DNA of 64,000 nucleotides from JAAYJR01 sp964545315. GTDB taxonomy: Bacteria; Bacteroidota; Bacteroidia; Bacteroidales; Prolixibacteraceae. Each line of letters opens with the position of its first letter. Position 1 is the first letter of the stretch. Location: contig CAZJGI010000002.1 of assembly GCA_964545315.1 (NCBI GenBank), positions 55,631 through 119,630 of the forward strand. The letters run 5' to 3'. The position numbers and the translations under genes are program-made. The notes beneath the pieces were generated by a model. The model ran no database searches and had not been told where the DNA came from. It saw only the letters and a list, made by a program, of their open reading frames with translations. This document shows positions 52,995-61,873 of this stretch, one piece after another.

Positions 52995-53024
52995 CTATCC
53001 TTTGCCGTCGGTTTTAACCGACGG
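52995..53024 (+). repeat. REP-like palindrome, type 1
   Basis: Head CTATCCTTTG and perfect palindrome CCGTCGGTTTTAACCGACGG (53005-53024). The 20 or so bases before the head (GCTGCCTTTATTAGAACT) match those before the copy at 48645. Confidence 0.8.
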
Positions 53025-53105
53025 ATTTAAAGTGAACTCACCCGCACCCCTGTTTTTGCCTGCACTAAACTCCAAAAACCTTCACTCAGGAGGGAGATAA
53101 AAAAA

Positions 53106-55019
53106 TCATTCCCTGTAATCGGGATTGTTAGGCACCAACCCTAAGCTTCCCAGAAAATCCATACAAGCGACTTTTACATGATATGGGTTACTCTCTTTCA
53201 ATCTTGCCTTTCTGATTGTTTCGATAAAAGGAGTTTTGTTGGAACTATATAGCAGGTAATTAACTGTCATGAGTGCTATATTAGGATCATCAGCCAAACA
53301 AAATAATTTTAATTTTTCTTCTGCAATTTTGTTATTGAAAAATTCCCAGGCAATTGCTGATGCGGTTACTGAGACAGGAGGATAGGGATCATCCATGGCT
53401 TTAATAATTTCTTCTGAAAGAGGTTTTAACACTTCCGAAGTCTGGCTTCTTAACCCTAATATAGCCCAGTAGCGGATAATTTTATTACTATTCGACAACA
53501 GATCAATTTGCTGCCTTGCTATCTCATCACTGCGGAAACCGGAGATTCCGGCAGCATCATAAATATCTGCCACGGGGAAATTTATGTCTGTAAGTCTGAA
53601 TTCATATGCCGTTGTTGAATCTGGTAAGATTCCTGATTCATATTCAGGAAGCAGCATTACATCGCGTGCCTTAATTATCTCATCATGAAGCAAGGTTCTC
53701 ATATTCTCTAAAACATCCCTGTATGAAGGATTTTCTGCCAGATTTTCAATTTCCCAGATATCGTTTTCGACATCAAATAAAAATTCAGCCGGCCGATTTT
53801 CGAAAAGGCTCTTTTGCAATGCATTAAGTTTGTTTTCTTTAAGGTCCCGACGCATTTGCTGCTTTATTTCACCTATTTCCATGTATCTGATATACCGGAC
53901 TTCAGGAATAAAGGGCATAAAATTTCTGGAATATAAATATTTCCCATCTGTAACGGTCCTTACCATATCAATACCGTTATCCGACCTGTCGGACGAGAGG
54001 AACAGGTATTGAACAGGATCTGACCGTTTCTCTCCAAGAAAAGGCCTGCCGGAAAGGTGCCCGGGTAAAGAACCTCCTGCCAGGCTGATTAAAGTTGGAG
54101 CAAGATCAGTGAATTCGATCAGTTCATCAGTAACAATGCCACCGGTTCCCCATGGGGATAAATGCTTATACATTTCCGGGAACCAAATAACAAATGGTAC
54201 ACGGTATCCGTAATTTATGCCATTGGTTTTACCTCTCGGCATGCCCTCACCATGATCAGCAAAGAAGAAAATTATTGTACTGTCTTTAAGGTTATCTTTT
54301 TCCAGTCGTTTTAATAATTCATCTATTCTGTTATCAGTAAGTTTTATTGAATTATAAACCCGTGCAAATTGTTTTCTCATCTCAGGACTGTCAAGATAAA
54401 ACGGAGGCATTTCAAATTCATTTTCACTGATGCGTTCTTCCTGAGATAAATGGTCTAAAACGTTTTCTGTATACCATTCGTAAGTCATAGTCATAGTACG
54501 TGACTGGTGAGACTCATTGAAATTAAAGACGGAGAAAAATGGTTGTCCTGACTTACGGTTCCACCATCCGGCATCACCTGAACTTTCATGCCAGGCCTCT
54601 TTTATAAAATCTTTCTCATTTGCAACATTATAATCAGTCTTCTGGTTATTTGTAGTGTAATACCCCAGTTCTTGAAGGTAATAAGGGAATCCTTTAATGT
54701 ATTCAGGGATAGGGTACTTACTTCTGTGATTCCCGGTGCCTGTCATGTATGTTTTAATACCTGTAATGATCGCTGTTCGGCTGGGTGAACATACTGTTCC
54801 TGTTGAAAAGGCATTTGTAAATCGTATTCCTTCACTTGCCAGCTGGTCAATAACGGGAGTCCTGGCATTCTTGTTACCATAGCAACCAATGAACTGGGGA
54901 GATGTATCTTCAATAGTTATCCAGAGTATATTTGGTTTAGCTGGTGTAACTTCTTTAAAATCCAGATTACAACCTGCAATAAAAGCAGTTATGATTATTA
55001 ATGTTTGTTTCACGGCCAA
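53106..55019 (-). CDS. Lipoprotein sulfatase with C-terminal helical repeat domain
   Basis: A 637-residue exported sulfatase with lipobox Cys17 (AFIAGC). The catalytic motif is Cys77-Ser-Pro-Ser-Arg81; metal ligands include Glu37-Asp38 and FFADHGEG. The phosphatase-like fold ends near residue 470 and is followed by about 150 residues of HEAT-like helices (RYWAILGLRSQ, ISVTASAIAWEF-type repeats), a layout seen in heparan N-sulfatase-like subfamilies. The start is TTG 55019 or GTG 55013, only 4 nt after the MFS stop, so translation is probably coupled. Confidence 0.9.
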   Translation of the reverse strand: MAVKQTLIIITAFIAGCNLDFKEVTPAKPNILWITIEDTSPQFIGCYGNKNARTPVIDQLASEGIRFTNAFSTGTVCSPSRTAIITGIKTYMTGTGNHRSKYPIPEYIKGFPYYLQELGYYTTNNQKTDYNVANEKDFIKEAWHESSGDAGWWNRKSGQPFFSVFNFNESHQSRTMTMTYEWYTENVLDHLSQEERISENEFEMPPFYLDSPEMRKQFARVYNSIKLTDNRIDELLKRLEKDNLKDSTIIFFFADHGEGMPRGKTNGINYGYRVPFVIWFPEMYKHLSPWGTGGIVTDELIEFTDLAPTLISLAGGSLPGHLSGRPFLGEKRSDPVQYLFLSSDRSDNGIDMVRTVTDGKYLYSRNFMPFIPEVRYIRYMEIGEIKQQMRRDLKENKLNALQKSLFENRPAEFLFDVENDIWEIENLAENPSYRDVLENMRTLLHDEIIKARDVMLLPEYESGILPDSTTAYEFRLTDINFPVADIYDAAGISGFRSDEIARQQIDLLSNSNKIIRYWAILGLRSQTSEVLKPLSEEIIKAMDDPYPPVSVTASAIAWEFFNNKIAEEKLKLFCLADDPNIALMTVNYLLYSSNKTPFIETIRKARLKESNPYHVKVACMDFLGSLGLVPNNPDYRE

Positions 55020-55023
55020 TTAA

Positions 55024-56220
55024 CTATGCTTTAGTGTTTGCTTCCTTTTCTTTTTTAAAGAAAACAACAAATGCCAGTAACAATAATATTGAGGCTATTG
55101 TAGTGACTGCCCAAATATTATCCCAATTGTAACCTGCACCACTTTTATTTAGGTCAATTAGTTTAGCACAAATAAAATTTCCGACTAAAAGGCCTGCCCC
55201 AAAGGTTATCAGAAAGATAAATCCCTGAGCCTGGGATTTTAATTCAACAGGAGCTTTTTTGTCGATGTAAATCTGTCCGCCCACATAGAAAAATCCAAAT
55301 ATCAGGCCATGGACAAGAATTCCTATATAGTAAATCCATGATTGATCGATAACTCCGCCAGTGTAAAACGCCAGATATCTCACTGTTAAGGCTATCAATC
55401 CCATTACCATAGTAGTCCGCAATCCGAATTTTCTGATTGCAGGGGGTACAAGGAGAATAAATCCCATCTCGGCAAGTACTCCCCAGTTTATGGTGACAGT
55501 TATATATTTAGTGTCAATTGAAAGTAAAAATTCAGAAAAGTAGGAGTAATACATGGCAAAGGGGATCAATGACAGGAACGACATAATTATAAACACTGCG
55601 AAATTCCTGTCTTTCATTAACTTAACTGTTCCAAGTCCAAAAGCATCTGTAATGGTAAATTTTGTGCCTTTAGCCAATGAGGGTGTATCAGGCAGGCTAA
55701 AATTGCTTATGGCAGCGATAAGGCTTACACCTGCACCACAATAAAAAGGCAGGTTTGTACCGTCGAAATCCAGTTTTAGAAAATGAATAAAGACAATGCT
55801 GAATATTCCTGATGCAACCCATCCTATTGAACCAAAAACCCGAATTTTAGGAAAATCTTCAGAAGGGAGATGAACCATTGCAATCGCACTTGTAAGGCTC
55901 CATGTAGGCATATATGCAAGCATTGCTAATAAAAGGCATATGAAAAGGATATCGGGATTGTTGGTGGTACCGGCCCATAAAAGCATTGCAGAATTAATTA
56001 CATTAAGTGCAGTAAGAACTTTTTGTGCAGGCCAGAAACGGTCGGCAAGCATCCCTATCATTGGAGACAACATACACCCAATTGCCATTGAGCTTATTAT
56101 TAATGCTTTTTGAGTGCTTCCCACATCCAGGTTGGTCAGGTATGCAGCAAGAGGAACCCACCATACAGCAAACATCATGTATTGCAGGAACATCATAATT
56201 GACAGTTTCAATTTATCCAT
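55024..56220 (-). CDS. MFS permease, nucleoside:H+ symporter-like
   Basis: A 398-residue inner-membrane protein with twelve hydrophobic helices. The start LSIMMFLQYMMFAVWWVPLAAYL and the loops GMLADRFWPAQKVL and FFYVGGQIYIDKKAPVELKSQAQG are typical of the NupG/XapB branch of the major facilitator superfamily. In this context, between two sulfatases with gaps of 4 and 31 nt, it more likely imports a released mono- or disaccharide than a nucleoside. That is inference from context. Confidence 0.85.
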   Translation of the reverse strand: MDKLKLSIMMFLQYMMFAVWWVPLAAYLTNLDVGSTQKALIISSMAIGCMLSPMIGMLADRFWPAQKVLTALNVINSAMLLWAGTTNNPDILFICLLLAMLAYMPTWSLTSAIAMVHLPSEDFPKIRVFGSIGWVASGIFSIVFIHFLKLDFDGTNLPFYCGAGVSLIAAISNFSLPDTPSLAKGTKFTITDAFGLGTVKLMKDRNFAVFIIMSFLSLIPFAMYYSYFSEFLLSIDTKYITVTINWGVLAEMGFILLVPPAIRKFGLRTTMVMGLIALTVRYLAFYTGGVIDQSWIYYIGILVHGLIFGFFYVGGQIYIDKKAPVELKSQAQGFIFLITFGAGLLVGNFICAKLIDLNKSGAGYNWDNIWAVTTIASILLLLAFVVFFKKEKEANTKA

Positions 56221-56251
56221 AATATGTCTGTTTTTAATTATTTCTGATTAT

Positions 56252-57811
56252 TTATTTTGGACGTGTAGCATCAACAGTTTTTATACTTTGAATTAGATTG
56301 TCCATTTTATTAATTAATTCCCTGTTTTGCAGGGCAAGGTTTAAATTTTCATAATCACTGTCATTGAGGTTATACAGCTGGGGAATAGTGTCGTGGCCGA
56401 GTTCAATATTTGTATTTTGATTATATTTTGATGCTTTTGATGGCACAATATATTTCCAACCGTTTTGAATTATCGAAATAGTACCTGTTGATTGCTGTAT
56501 TATATATTCGCGACCTTTGTCTGATCTTCCCAGCCAGGCATCAAGTTCATAAAAACTATCCGGAGCAGCATTATCAGGAATTGTTTGTCCTGTCAGCTGT
56601 GACAGAACTCCGGCTAGGTCGATCTGGCTAACCTGTATGTCCCGGATCGCAGGTTTTATTTTTTGTGGCCATCTGACAATAAAGGGCACCCTTGTACCTG
56701 CTTCAAATGCACTGTATTTGCCACCCCGCAAAAGGCCCCATGGTTTGTGGTTTCCAAGCAGTTCCACAGCCTGGTCCTTATATCCATCATCAACAACAGG
56801 CCCGTTATCACTTGAAAGAATTACCAGTGTATTATCTGATAAATCATTTTTCTCCAAAGTCTCTAATAAGCGGCCGACTGACCAGTCAAATTCTACTATT
56901 GCATCACCTCTGGGCCCCATGCCGGATTTCCCTTTGAACCGGGGGTGGGGCACCCGTGGTACATGGATGTCATGTGTTCCGAAAAAGAGGAAGAAAGGTT
57001 TACCTGATACATTTGAGTTGTTACTTTCTATGAACTTAACTGCTTTCATGGTTATTGAATCAGCGAAGTTCTCATCAACCCATAATGCTGATTTTCCGCC
57101 CCTCATATACCCAATTCTGCTTATTCCGTTAATAATTGCCATATCATGTCCATGGCTGGGGTGCATTTTCAGAAGTTCAGGGTGTGTTCTTCCCAATGGC
57201 TCGCCCTCAAAAGGTTTTGTATAGCTAACTTCAATAGGGTCGGAGGGATCCAGGTTAATCACTTTTCCGTTTTCGATGAAAATACAGGGGGTCCGGTCTC
57301 CTGTGGCAGCCATAATATATGAGTAATCAAAACCTATCTCGTTCGGTCCCGGCTGAATATGCCCGTTCCAGTTCTGGCTGTTGAACTCTCCTTCCCCAAG
57401 ACCTAAATGCCATTTGCCGATCACAGCAGTAGTGTATCCTGCGTTTTTCATCAGGTCAGCAACAGTAAATTGTTCCTTTTTAATGATCATGGGAGCATCT
57501 CCTCTTGCAATTCCTGTATCATCTCTTCTGAAAGGGTACTGGCCTGTCAGAATCCCATAACGTGAAGGGGTGCAGGTTGCAGCACATGCATAAGCATTTG
57601 TGAATTTTATACCTTCTGAAGCCAGTCTGTCAACATTGGGAGTTTCTACCTCTGTGGCGCCATAACACCCCAGATCACCATAACCAATGTCATCTGCATA
57701 GATTATCAGTACATTGGGTTGTTTATTTGTTTCGGTATGACAAGCTGAAAAAGTCAGAAATACAATGAAAATAAGATTGAAAAACTGATTATTACCCGAT
57801 TTTGTATCCAT
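56252..57811 (-). CDS. Lipoprotein sulfatase
   Basis: A 519-residue exported sulfatase with lipobox Cys24 (LTFSAC). The catalytic motif is Cys80-Thr-Pro-Ser-Arg84 in AYACAATCTPSRYGILTG; metal ligands include Asp40-Asp41 (IIYADDIGYG) and LSSDNGPVVDDGY. It is the first gene of a three-gene unit with the MFS permease and the HEAT-type sulfatase and has its own promoter. Confidence 0.94.
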   Translation of the reverse strand: MDTKSGNNQFFNLIFIVFLTFSACHTETNKQPNVLIIYADDIGYGDLGCYGATEVETPNVDRLASEGIKFTNAYACAATCTPSRYGILTGQYPFRRDDTGIARGDAPMIIKKEQFTVADLMKNAGYTTAVIGKWHLGLGEGEFNSQNWNGHIQPGPNEIGFDYSYIMAATGDRTPCIFIENGKVINLDPSDPIEVSYTKPFEGEPLGRTHPELLKMHPSHGHDMAIINGISRIGYMRGGKSALWVDENFADSITMKAVKFIESNNSNVSGKPFFLFFGTHDIHVPRVPHPRFKGKSGMGPRGDAIVEFDWSVGRLLETLEKNDLSDNTLVILSSDNGPVVDDGYKDQAVELLGNHKPWGLLRGGKYSAFEAGTRVPFIVRWPQKIKPAIRDIQVSQIDLAGVLSQLTGQTIPDNAAPDSFYELDAWLGRSDKGREYIIQQSTGTISIIQNGWKYIVPSKASKYNQNTNIELGHDTIPQLYNLNDSDYENLNLALQNRELINKMDNLIQSIKTVDATRPK

Positions 57812-57833
57812 ACTTGTTTTATTGACTTATATG

Positions 57834-57861
57834 CAAAATTACACAGAAGATATTATAGCAA
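57834..57861 (-). promoter_or_regulatory. Candidate promoter of the sulfatase-permease-sulfatase unit
   Basis: Minus-strand TAATTTTG (57834-57841) with TTG 17 nt upstream (57859-57861), in the 79-bp gap before the ATG at 57811. Spacing is 2 nt shorter than ideal. Confidence 0.5.
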
Positions 57862-57890
57862 CACTTTTTTTTAGAGATCAGCGAAAGATA

Positions 57891-60371
57891 TTAATTTATA
57901 TTAATTTTTTCGTCATTATTATTTTTTTGGGTTTTAAGGTTTTTTATCTCCTTTAAGTTTGGGCTTTCACCAATTTTCACCGTGAATAAACCCGCTTCGT
58001 GTAATCCGGGTTTAACTGTATTTCCTTTTATACGATATATTTGAGACAATTCCCCTGTGGACTGATTCCAAATCTGTATGATCTGATCTTTATCATTTAA
58101 AGAAATTTCAGGAAGTATATTATCAGCTCCCAGTCCCAGGTTATCAAATTGTGAAATTGTAAGAGGCCAACCGGGGAACTGGTCTCTTACAGGATTAGGA
58201 TTATCAACGTCTGCTTTAAATCTCCACGCATTAATTTCAATTTCCCTGTCAGCAGTATCAAATATAATAATTCCATATCCTGATGATCTTATTAATGCCT
58301 GGTTGTACCTGCTTTCTTTATCCATTGTTATCTTCCCGGGGTTTCCGATAGCATAGACATAATTTTTATTTCCAAATGCATCAACATATTTCCCTGTATT
58401 GGGATATCCATGTTCCGGCCTGTCACTTACAGGGTAGTTCAGTTCATCAGGGAGGAACCAGCGTTGGTAGCCCACAGCAATAGCGGGGGTGCAAAAACTC
58501 CATCCTGCATCACGGAAATTCGTCAATCCGTATTGAACAACAGATGGAACATGCTGATCGCCGTTAATATGGAATACTGCCCCTTTTCTCATTATTTTAA
58601 TGGCTTTATCCCTTCCCGGCTTTGGCCACCCTCCGGAGTCCAGGTCGCCGTAAAGGATATTTTGCAGTTTGCCATGGTGAGTAGCTACATTCGCAAACAA
58701 AGTTTGTGAAAGAAGTACTTTCATATCTGCCTCTTCCCAGTTCATGATCCAGTCATTCAGGAATTTAAGCTGCCTGTCGCCAAGTAGTTTTAATTCGGGT
58801 TTTTCCAGGAATGAAAGATCTTTGCGAGGTGCTTTAAAATGGTCTTTTCTACCTTCCCAATCAGATACTGTCTCCGGGCCGGTTTTAAATATTCTGTCAG
58901 TTACAATTGCGAAGCTGACCCTGCCGTATGTCAAGTCAGTGTACCATACGCTCATCCCCTGGCTAATTAGCTCAGGATCATAGGGGTCTGGTAGCTGACC
59001 ACACTGTGTTCGGGTTACAACATTTACCATTTCGACCGATTGTGTAAATCCGCGTGTATCATCACTGACAATACCCCCGGGTTTAGCTATACCCCCTTCA
59101 CCCCATAAGTTGCCGTGAAAGACATCATGATCATCAGGAGTACATATAGTTGGCCGGTCACGCATGATCGACCTGAATGCCCATCCAAACATGTAATATT
59201 TCCCAAGGTAGTTTATTATAGAAACATCTGCAGGCTCCCTTTTAACCGGATAACCACCGTTTGGTTCATAAATCTGATCACCGGAGAAATAAAGTATATC
59301 AGGATTTTGTTTTGTTAATGACTGAACAAGAGGTGTATACGGGAATCCATAATGATACTGGCAGGTTAATCCTCCAAATTTCAATGATTGGCCATCAGGA
59401 TTTTTTCTTATGATTCCTTGATAATGATCCGGCATTTCCATACCGTTTTTGCACTTTTCTATGTATTGAATGCGGTATTTTGTATCTCTTGAATCATCCC
59501 AGTTGTCAATTTTGAATACAACTGTTCTTGAATCAGGTTCAATTGATTTAGTTTCAACTGTTTCCCAGGTATCATTTTTTTGAAGTTGAAGTGAAACCTG
59601 CTGGTTGTCAGCCTTTCCCAGCGGAGGCAGTAAAGCCATCAGCTTGACTGTTTTTTTGCTTAAAGTGTACATTGTCCATAATACCGGGCCGAATGTATTT
59701 TCAGGTTTGTATTGCACTTTTGATCCCGATAACTTAATGTCATCAAAAATAAATTTGGAATTACCCGGTTTAATGTTATCACCCGGTCTGATGTTATTTG
59801 CCAGTGCAACAATGCCTTTTATTTCTTCTATGGGACATGATATTTCATCAGGACTCTTTCCGTTTTTATCGGTAATGCTCATTTTCAGATTGTTATTATT
59901 GCCGGTAACAACCATTTGAACTTCACTGAAGTCAAAATCAGGGGGAAGAGGCGCTTGCTTATCCTTTAAAAAAGCAAATCCGTTTAGGCTTATTCCGGCG
60001 TTTATGCCTTCTCCAAAATAACAGGCAGCACGTACATCCGGGTCTTCCCGGTCAAAAATACCCAATATCATACCTGCAGAACCGGGAACTTCACCTTTAT
60101 CTTCAAGCATGATCCTGGCAGAAGCTTTAAAATTTCCTTTATCGGGTGAAAGGATGTATGTCAGAAGATTAACCCTTGAATTTGGAATAATACCCTCACA
60201 ATGGAGCCTGCCATCCTCAATTCTCCAGTCTTCGAGAGGAATCGACCAAAAATCCCTGCCCACCCATATGCGGTCGCTGACATTATCAAAATCACTAAAA
60301 AAGCCTGGCTTTTGCGTGCAGGAGGTAAATGAAATGAGTAAAATAAAAATAGCAGTTTTGATATAATTCAT
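57891..60371 (-). CDS. PhoD-like metallophosphoesterase lipoprotein
   Basis: An 826-residue exported protein with lipobox Cys18 (SFTSC). The first 200 residues look like a concanavalin-type sugar-binding domain (DFWSIPLEDWRIEDGRLHCEG, GNSKFIFDDIKLSG). A short beta-domain then leads into the PhoD-like core: YFSGDQIYE, CTPDDHDVFHGN and FHINGDQHVPS carry the metal aspartate, asparagine and histidine positions. The activity, phosphodiester or phosphomonoester, is not predictable. It starts 23 nt after a sulfatase, so it is part of that transcript. Confidence 0.82.
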   Translation of the reverse strand: MNYIKTAIFILLISFTSCTQKPGFFSDFDNVSDRIWVGRDFWSIPLEDWRIEDGRLHCEGIIPNSRVNLLTYILSPDKGNFKASARIMLEDKGEVPGSAGMILGIFDREDPDVRAACYFGEGINAGISLNGFAFLKDKQAPLPPDFDFSEVQMVVTGNNNNLKMSITDKNGKSPDEISCPIEEIKGIVALANNIRPGDNIKPGNSKFIFDDIKLSGSKVQYKPENTFGPVLWTMYTLSKKTVKLMALLPPLGKADNQQVSLQLQKNDTWETVETKSIEPDSRTVVFKIDNWDDSRDTKYRIQYIEKCKNGMEMPDHYQGIIRKNPDGQSLKFGGLTCQYHYGFPYTPLVQSLTKQNPDILYFSGDQIYEPNGGYPVKREPADVSIINYLGKYYMFGWAFRSIMRDRPTICTPDDHDVFHGNLWGEGGIAKPGGIVSDDTRGFTQSVEMVNVVTRTQCGQLPDPYDPELISQGMSVWYTDLTYGRVSFAIVTDRIFKTGPETVSDWEGRKDHFKAPRKDLSFLEKPELKLLGDRQLKFLNDWIMNWEEADMKVLLSQTLFANVATHHGKLQNILYGDLDSGGWPKPGRDKAIKIMRKGAVFHINGDQHVPSVVQYGLTNFRDAGWSFCTPAIAVGYQRWFLPDELNYPVSDRPEHGYPNTGKYVDAFGNKNYVYAIGNPGKITMDKESRYNQALIRSSGYGIIIFDTADREIEINAWRFKADVDNPNPVRDQFPGWPLTISQFDNLGLGADNILPEISLNDKDQIIQIWNQSTGELSQIYRIKGNTVKPGLHEAGLFTVKIGESPNLKEIKNLKTQKNNNDEKININ

Positions 60372-60394
60372 AATGTTACTATTTATTTAATAAA

Positions 60395-61873
60395 CTAACG
60401 GCTAAAATATTTTTTCAATACATATTCAGGTTGATGAATATCCGGTGTCTGTTTCAGTTTAAGATAATCATACTCCAAAGGTAATATGTTATTTGTATGA
60501 AGAGTAGCTGTATCATCTGTGGCAGAATGATGTTCTTCAATCAGTTTAATCATTTCATTAAGCTGTTGCTGCATTTGTCCCTTGTATGCCAGATTGTTAA
60601 GCTCCAGTGGATCATTAATGAGATCGAAGAGCTGAAAATAGTTACGACGGGGGTACCATATTAATTTCCATTGTTTTGTCCTGACAGCTCGTGCTGTATT
60701 TCTGTATGCCGTGTAGAGAGAACTTCTTATCTCCGGTTCCGTTCCATGGATAACTTCGCTGAAATCCAGGCCATCAATTGCTTCAGGAAGAGGCATCCCA
60801 CACAAGGAAGTAAGTGTAGGAAATATATCATAAAGATATACCAGGGCATCTGATGTATTGTTTTTTGGAATTCCGGGCCCTGATATGATCAGAGGCACTT
60901 TTGTGCTATGTTCATATAAATTTTGCTTTCCAAGAAGTCCGTGGCCTCCGATTGCCAGTCCGTTATCAGCAGTATATACGATAATTGTGTTGTCAAAAAG
61001 ATTTAGCTCTTTAAGTGTCCGGATTATATCACCGGCACGATCGTCAAGGTGCGAAATCAATCCGTAATAGTCTGCAATTGAAGCCCTTATGATTTCCGGT
61101 GTACGTGGCCAGGGGGCGAGCGTTTCATCTCTTATGTTGAGGTCGTCGAATTCAAACGGGTGTAACCCCATAAAATTGCCAGGCAGGGGCATTGCGGAGT
61201 CAGGATACATTCCTATATAATCTTTTTTTGGTGAACGCGGATCATGCGGAGCAGTAAAGGCTACATAGCAAAAGAAGGGATTATCAGTTTTTGTTTCTGC
61301 GTATTTTTTAAGAAAACTTATTGCTGCATCAGCAAAGAGGTCAGTTGAGAAACTTTTTTTAACAGGGTCTCCCAGTTTTCTATCCTTTCCCAGTGACCGG
61401 CATGGAGTCTGGAAATGATCGCTCATGCCACCTATGAAAACATTTTCTCCATTTTGAAATGTTGCTTCAAAAGAAGATACCCCGTTGTGCCATTTGCCGG
61501 TACCGAAAGTAGTATAACCATTTTCTTCAAAATACATTGGCATAGTTTTAATTCCGTCAAGCTTGTCATAAACATGAAACAGGCTTTTTCCACTCATAAT
61601 CATTGCTCTGCTGGGTGCGCAAATAGCTCCGTGATGGCCTCCCATAACATAACAGTTATTAAAGCGTATGCCATTTTGTGCAAGTTTATCGATATTAGGG
61701 GTTTTAATGTATATATTTCCTGAACAACCAAGTGCATCTGCTCTCTGGTCGTCGGCAATTATAAACAAAACATTTGGTTTTTTTACCTCTTTGGGATGTG
61801 ATCCTTCTTTGACAGGTTTCTGGTTGCATGAAGTAATGATAAGCCAGGCTGCCAATAAAAATATGCGGTTCAT
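60395..61873 (-). CDS. Lipoprotein sulfatase (choline/iduronate-sulfatase-like branch)
   Basis: A 492-residue exported sulfatase with lipobox Cys16 (IITSC). The catalytic motif is Cys85-Ala-Pro-Ser-Arg89; metal ligands include Asp41-Asp42 (IIADDQRADALG) and YTADNGLAIGGHG. The DDQR motif and the HLDDRAGDIIRTLKEL helix resemble iduronate-2-sulfatase-type members. Its ATG overlaps the GH29 stop in an ATGA, so the two are translationally coupled; the PhoD-like gene follows. Confidence 0.92.
   Translation of the reverse strand: MNRIFLLAAWLIITSCNQKPVKEGSHPKEVKKPNVLFIIADDQRADALGCSGNIYIKTPNIDKLAQNGIRFNNCYVMGGHHGAICAPSRAMIMSGKSLFHVYDKLDGIKTMPMYFEENGYTTFGTGKWHNGVSSFEATFQNGENVFIGGMSDHFQTPCRSLGKDRKLGDPVKKSFSTDLFADAAISFLKKYAETKTDNPFFCYVAFTAPHDPRSPKKDYIGMYPDSAMPLPGNFMGLHPFEFDDLNIRDETLAPWPRTPEIIRASIADYYGLISHLDDRAGDIIRTLKELNLFDNTIIVYTADNGLAIGGHGLLGKQNLYEHSTKVPLIISGPGIPKNNTSDALVYLYDIFPTLTSLCGMPLPEAIDGLDFSEVIHGTEPEIRSSLYTAYRNTARAVRTKQWKLIWYPRRNYFQLFDLINDPLELNNLAYKGQMQQQLNEMIKLIEEHHSATDDTATLHTNNILPLEYDYLKLKQTPDIHQPEYVLKKYFSR

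Larger units (their letters stand above)
52671..53105. other. 435-bp intergenic region with three palindromes
   Basis: Between two sulfatase genes. It contains REP-like palindromes at 52743-52772, 52857-52886 and 52995-53024. About 75 bp starting at the first (52743-52817) recur at 52995-53068 with small changes. A minus-strand open frame (52743-52955) is made of repeat sequence and looks non-coding. Confidence 0.75.
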
